DNA from: Acinetobacter genomosp. 15BJ
Lineage (GTDB): Bacteria; Pseudomonadota; Gammaproteobacteria; Pseudomonadales; Moraxellaceae
Length of the DNA: 64,000 nucleotides
Direction of reading: 5' to 3'
NCBI RefSeq assembly: GCF_000400715.1
Contig: NZ_KE007351.1
Coordinates: 257,530-321,529, forward strand
The number at the start of each line of letters is the position of its first letter. Positions within the stretch are counted from its first letter, which is position 1. Of this stretch, positions 61,150 to 64,000 are shown piece after piece. The notes beneath the pieces were generated by a model. It saw nothing but the letters and a program-made list of their open reading frames with translations, was not told where the DNA came from and made no database searches. The position numbers and the translations under genes are program-made.

Positions 61150-61398
61150 ATGAAAACTAAGCAACTATTTAATTTATTGTTTTTTATTAATAATATTGTT
61201 ATTCCTGATCGGATAGAAAACCGGACATTTCTATTTATGGTTTACAACTTTAATGAATGGCCTAATGTAATTTTAGAGCACACGCCAAAGTAAGGTCATG
61301 CCAGTCAAAATCCTGAACTTTAAATCAATGGTTTAGAAGCCGTGAAACATCATCTTAGCAACGATTAAAACAATTCTTAGATTTATATACGTGACACT
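61150..61398. other. intergenic stretch without supported genes
   Basis: No gene or RNA that I can support; ends in a terminator. Confidence 0.35.
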
Positions 61399-61430
61399 AA
61401 AAAGCCAGTACATATTGAACTGGCTTTTTT
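61399..61430. terminator. intrinsic terminator
   Basis: AAAGCCAGT/ACTGGCTTT arms with 9-nt loop, A tract before and T tract after, so usable from either side. Confidence 0.8.
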
Positions 61431-61433
61431 CTC

Positions 61434-61461
61434 AATTTGTCTAACGTGCGTTATGTAAATT
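61434..61461. other. candidate pdif (XerC/XerD) site
   Basis: Arm AATTTGTCTAA, six-base spacer CGTGCG, arm TTATGTAAATT. The second arm matches the XerD-type TTATGTTAATT at 10 of 11 and the first matches XerC-type ATTTCGTATAA at 8 of 11. pdif sites flank mobile modules on Acinetobacter plasmids. Only one is found here, so tentative. Confidence 0.35.
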
Positions 61462-61494
61462 TTAGCAAATCTAAACTGGCAGCCTAACTTAAAT

Positions 61495-61600
61495 AACTGA
61501 TGTTACGCAATAAGTGTATTTTTGAGCATCTTCGCCACTACATGTTGCGGTCGATTTTTTTAAAATTTACAACATATAGAATGGATGCGTAACATCAGTT
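61495..61600. repeat. small inverted-repeat element (MITE-like)
   Basis: Perfect 14-bp inverted repeats AACTGATGTTACGC (61495-61508) and GCGTAACATCAGTT (61587-61600) enclose 78 bp with no gene. Partial matching continues a few bases outside. It could be an internally deleted insertion sequence. Confidence 0.55.
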
Positions 61601-61805
61601 AAATAAACTGTCTCCGATATATTGGTCTCAAAATCCTTAAAGATCTGACTGCATATTTTCCCACTGTGGAACAGCATGCCCATCAGAGTGAAACAAAAAA
61701 ATGAGATTTTATCTCCAAACCCTTTATTATTTTTAAGATCGTATATGATTTTAGAAATTTGAAAGAAACTCAAACTTTAAAATATTCGAATCATGGGGAT
61801 ACAAT

Positions 61806-62222
61806 ATGAAAATCAAGTTAATCACGCTGACATTAGCACTATCCGCAGCATCACTGGCAAACGCACATAATCATGAACAGTTAATCAGTAATGATTACCA
61901 ACTGTTTAGTCCAGAAATCACCTCTAAAATCACTGAGCACAAACCTGTTTCATTAGATTTTATTGCTAGTGCAATTAGCACCCCAACTCAGGCGGTATTA
62001 AAAGAAAATTTAGGTGAGACTAAAAACGTCGTAGTGATTAGCGATGCGGAAACCTGGTATTACGGTGTTCAAATCACCGATCAGGAAAATCAAAAATGTT
62101 CTGTCTCTTTTATTTTCGACCGTGAAAATGGCAAGTTAAGTACATCGGCAGATCTGGTCAGCTTCCATCCAGTAGAATGTGAATTAGCCGTTGCCCAAAA
62201 ATTAGAAAAGAAAAATAACTAA
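61806..62222 (+). CDS. exported hypothetical protein
   Basis: 138 residues with a clean Sec signal (MKIKLITLTLALSAASLANA, cleaved before HNHEQ). The mature protein has an early HNHE, two Cys (KCSVSFIFDRENG and PVECELA) likely forming a disulfide in the periplasm, and no recognised family. GGGGATACAAT precedes the ATG; a terminator follows. A monocistronic periplasmic protein. Confidence 0.7.
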   Translation: MKIKLITLTLALSAASLANAHNHEQLISNDYQLFSPEITSKITEHKPVSLDFIASAISTPTQAVLKENLGETKNVVVISDAETWYYGVQITDQENQKCSVSFIFDRENGKLSTSADLVSFHPVECELAVAQKLEKKNN

Positions 62223-62238
62223 CTCCAAACCAGACATT

Positions 62239-62264
62239 AAAAAGCCCGCAAATGCAGGCTTTTT
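62239..62264 (+). terminator. intrinsic terminator
   Basis: AAAAAGCC-x-GCA / TGC-x-GGCTTTTT stem right after the exported protein gene. Confidence 0.75.
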
Positions 62265-62343
62265 AATTCGTCCAAATTTTCCATATATCACCCTGCCAGA
62301 ATCCGGTTTAATGACAATTAAATAGAATATTTGAACTCTTATT

Positions 62344-62487
62344 GGCACTGTTGCAAATAACCACGAATGGTAAGCTGAAGACTGTTTTAGCTAAAGGTGC
62401 AGCATGTGAATCCTTTCCATGGTCGGCATTTTCAGGGCGAAATCATTCTTTGGGCTGTGCGCTGGTATTGTAAATATGGCATTAGCT
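62344..62487 (+). mobile_element. 5' fragment of an IS6-family element
   Basis: 144 bp, from the terminal GGCACTGTTGCAAATA to an internal break at ...GGCATTAGCT, the same as the first 144 bp of the adjacent full element except for a start-codon difference (GTG here, ATG in the full copy). It abuts the full copy directly in the same orientation. Confidence 0.88.
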
Positions 62488-63306
62488 GGCACTGTTGCAA
62501 ATAACCACGAATGGTAAGCTGAAGACTGTTTTAGCTAAAGGTGCAGCATATGAATCCTTTCCATGGTCGGCATTTTCAGGGCGAAATCATTCTTTGGGCT
62601 GTGCGCTGGTATTGTAAATATGGCATTAGCTATCGTGAACTACAGGAAATGCTGGCCGAACGGGGTGTGAATGTTGATCACACGACTATTTACCGTTGGG
62701 TTCAACGTTATGCTCCTGAAATAGAAAAACGGTTACGCTGGTATTGGCGTAATCCTACAGATTTACATTCATGGCATATGGATGAGACTTATATCAAAGT
62801 GAAGGGGCGATGGACTTACCTGTATCGTGCAGTTGATCAACGGGGGCATACGATTGACTTTTACCTTTCCGCTAGACGGAACAGTAAATCAGCCTATAGT
62901 TTTCTAGGAAAGATCTTCAATACGGTGAAAAAATGGCAAATTCCACGGGTCATCAATACAGATAAAGCAGCGACCTATGGCCATGCTTTATCACGATTAA
63001 AGCGAGAAGGAAAATGTCCAGTAGATATTGAGCACAGGCAGATTAAGTATAAAAATAATGTCATTGAATGTGATCATTGTAAGTTAAAGCGAATCATCAG
63101 GGCCACATTAGGATTTAAATCTATGAAGACTGCTTATGCCACAATTAAAGGTATTGAAGTCATGCGTGCACTACGTAAAGGACAAGCATCGTCATTTTAT
63201 TATGGTCAGCCTCAGGGTGAAGTGTGTCTAATCAACAGGGTTTTCGGTCTCTAAGTACTTTTTAAAGGGAACATCATCGACTCAAATCTCTATTTGCAAC
63301 AGTGCC
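62488..63306 (+). mobile_element. IS6-family insertion sequence (complete, 819 bp)
   Basis: Ends GGCACTGTTGCAAATA and, at the right, TATTTGCAACAGTGCC: 16-bp perfect inverted repeats typical of the IS26/IS1006 group. One transposase gene. The left flank is IS sequence (CATTAGCT) and the right flank is AAAAACAT, so there is no 8-bp target duplication, as expected after an adjacent deletion or IS-mediated cointegration. Confidence 0.92.
62550..63254 (+). CDS. IS6-family DDE transposase
   Basis: 234 residues. N-terminal HTH (SYRELQEMLAERGVNVDHTT, IYRWVQRYAPE), then the DDE core: WHMDETYIKVKGRW (Asp), VINTDKAATYG (Asp), and the Glu in the KNNVIECDHCKLKRI segment (VIECDH). Starts MNPFHGRHFQGEI at the ATG; a GTG nine bases earlier is also in frame. 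It promotes replicative and targeted-conservative cointegration. Close to IS1006/IS1008-type elements known from Acinetobacter, although the exact name was not checked. Confidence 0.93.
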   Translation: MNPFHGRHFQGEIILWAVRWYCKYGISYRELQEMLAERGVNVDHTTIYRWVQRYAPEIEKRLRWYWRNPTDLHSWHMDETYIKVKGRWTYLYRAVDQRGHTIDFYLSARRNSKSAYSFLGKIFNTVKKWQIPRVINTDKAATYGHALSRLKREGKCPVDIEHRQIKYKNNVIECDHCKLKRIIRATLGFKSMKTAYATIKGIEVMRALRKGQASSFYYGQPQGEVCLINRVFGL

Positions 63307-63435
63307 AAAAAACATACCCAGATTGATAACTGTCACTATATTGATGTCGGTTCCTCTTATACCCAGAAGCTGTGTATAGTCAAAATTAAATAAGGATAAA
63401 GACGGTGATATAAAAGATCTCCTTACGAAGAAATG

Positions 63436-63459
63436 AAAAGCCATCAATATGATGGCTTT
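63436..63459 (-). terminator. intrinsic terminator of cynS
   Basis: AAAGCCATC/GATGGCTTT arms, 5-nt loop, T tract on the reverse strand; 14 bp past the cynS stop. Confidence 0.75.
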
Positions 63460-63472
63460 ATCAAACGATTAA

Positions 63473-63922
63473 TTAATAGGTTTTATAAGGTAAAAACTTG
63501 CCAGACAATACGACATTTACCCGGTCACCGTTCGGGTTTTCCTCACGCTGAATATCCATGCTGAAGTCGATTGCGCTCATAATGCCATCACCGAATTCTT
63601 CATGGATCAGCTCTTTAATAGTCGAACCATATACATTTACAACTTCATACCAGCGGTAAATTAAAGGGTCCGTAGGCACACTGGTTGGTAAAGAGCCTTT
63701 GTAAGGTACAATTTGCAGCCATGCTACTGCCTCATCACTAAGGTCAAAAATCTGACCAATTTTCTCTGCCTGCTGTTTATTAAATGCCATTTGTCCCAGG
63801 CAGGCAGCCGTTACCCATTCTTTAGAAAGACCAATTTCTTTGGCGACATCTGCCCATTTAATTGACTTTAAAACTTTCGCTGAAATGATCATGTCAGTTA
63901 CTTGTTGACGATGGGTAATCAT
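63473..63922 (-). CDS. cynS: cyanate hydratase (cyanase)
   Basis: 149 residues that turn cyanate and bicarbonate into ammonia and CO2. The N-terminal HTH-like dimerisation domain (WADVAKEIGLSKEWVTAACL) is followed by the catalytic domain with R90 and E93 (YRWYEVVNVYG) and S116 (GIMSAIDF), offset by six from the E. coli R96/E99/S122 triad. The active form is a decamer. ATG at 63922 with GGAG upstream is preferred over one ten codons earlier. No cynT or transporter is within the window; regulation not visible. Confidence 0.93.
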   Translation of the reverse strand: MITHRQQVTDMIISAKVLKSIKWADVAKEIGLSKEWVTAACLGQMAFNKQQAEKIGQIFDLSDEAVAWLQIVPYKGSLPTSVPTDPLIYRWYEVVNVYGSTIKELIHEEFGDGIMSAIDFSMDIQREENPNGDRVNVVLSGKFLPYKTY

Positions 63923-64000
63923 AAAAATCTCCAGATTATTTTTGAAATACATTTATGTGAATTTTCATTAATGCAGTTCTCATGCCAACTAGAGGACGAA

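Noticed and set aside
61567..61773. 68-codon reverse-strand frame
   Set aside because: It runs into the inverted-repeat element, lacks a ribosome site and shows no family similarity.

Overview
The window looks like a large, mosaic plasmid of an Acinetobacter-type gammaproteobacterium. Three things point there: an iteron-controlled Rep_3 replication gene next to parA/parB, a TIR protein closely resembling the A. baumannii NADase AbTir, and a CYP153 alkane hydroxylase cluster laid out as I recall it from Acinetobacter. Most of the DNA is AT-rich; the 4.6-13.5 kb block is visibly richer in G+C and looks imported. The first base is the first base of a transposon end, so the window may start at a contig or repeat boundary.

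Layout. 1-17.4 kb: two identical 3,736-bp Tn3-family transposons (tnpA+tnpR) in inverted orientation enclose (i) debris of an IS21 element and a third, truncated transposon end, (ii) an alkane-hydroxylation cluster (AraC regulator, ferredoxin, CYP153 P450, ferredoxin reductase), and (iii) a second cluster (PF10118 metal-dependent hydrolase, TetR, BtrH-like acyltransferase, two hotdog thioesterases) with paired palindromic operators. 17.4-24.4 kb: an AbTir-like NADase, small unknown genes, a lipoprotein, an umuC fragment, a HicAB module with frameshifted antitoxin, a HigBA module and a broken helicase. 24.5-36.6 kb: an operon of one small protein and two very large tyrosine-recombinase-like proteins. 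Its middle gene is split by a composite transposon (two identical IS3-family copies around an AlpA/PrtN-type regulatory cassette) that still shows its 3-bp target duplication. A diverged second copy of the operon's upstream end lies beyond IS21 debris. 37.0-38.6 kb: HipBA.

39.8-52.6 kb is a phosphate-scavenging locus: ExbB/ExbD/TonB, a beta-propeller phytase lipoprotein and its TonB-dependent receptor, a divergent degenerate-GGDEF/AraC pair, and two PhoA-type alkaline phosphatases with a small exported partner. Both main promoters carry recognisable Pho-box-like sites. The likely logic is phytate or phosphoester hydrolysis outside or in the periplasm, coupled to energised outer-membrane uptake.

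52.7-56.7 kb is the plasmid backbone: ParB, ParA, three copies of a palindrome that could be the centromere, an iteron array with a DnaA box, and a Rep with a C-terminal DUF5710-like domain, followed by a tRNA 3' relic. 56.7-64 kb is an accessory zone: IS3 and probable ISNCY debris, VapBC between 117-bp inverted repeats, tiny DNA-binding-type genes, a full IS6-family element beside a fragment of itself, and cyanase.
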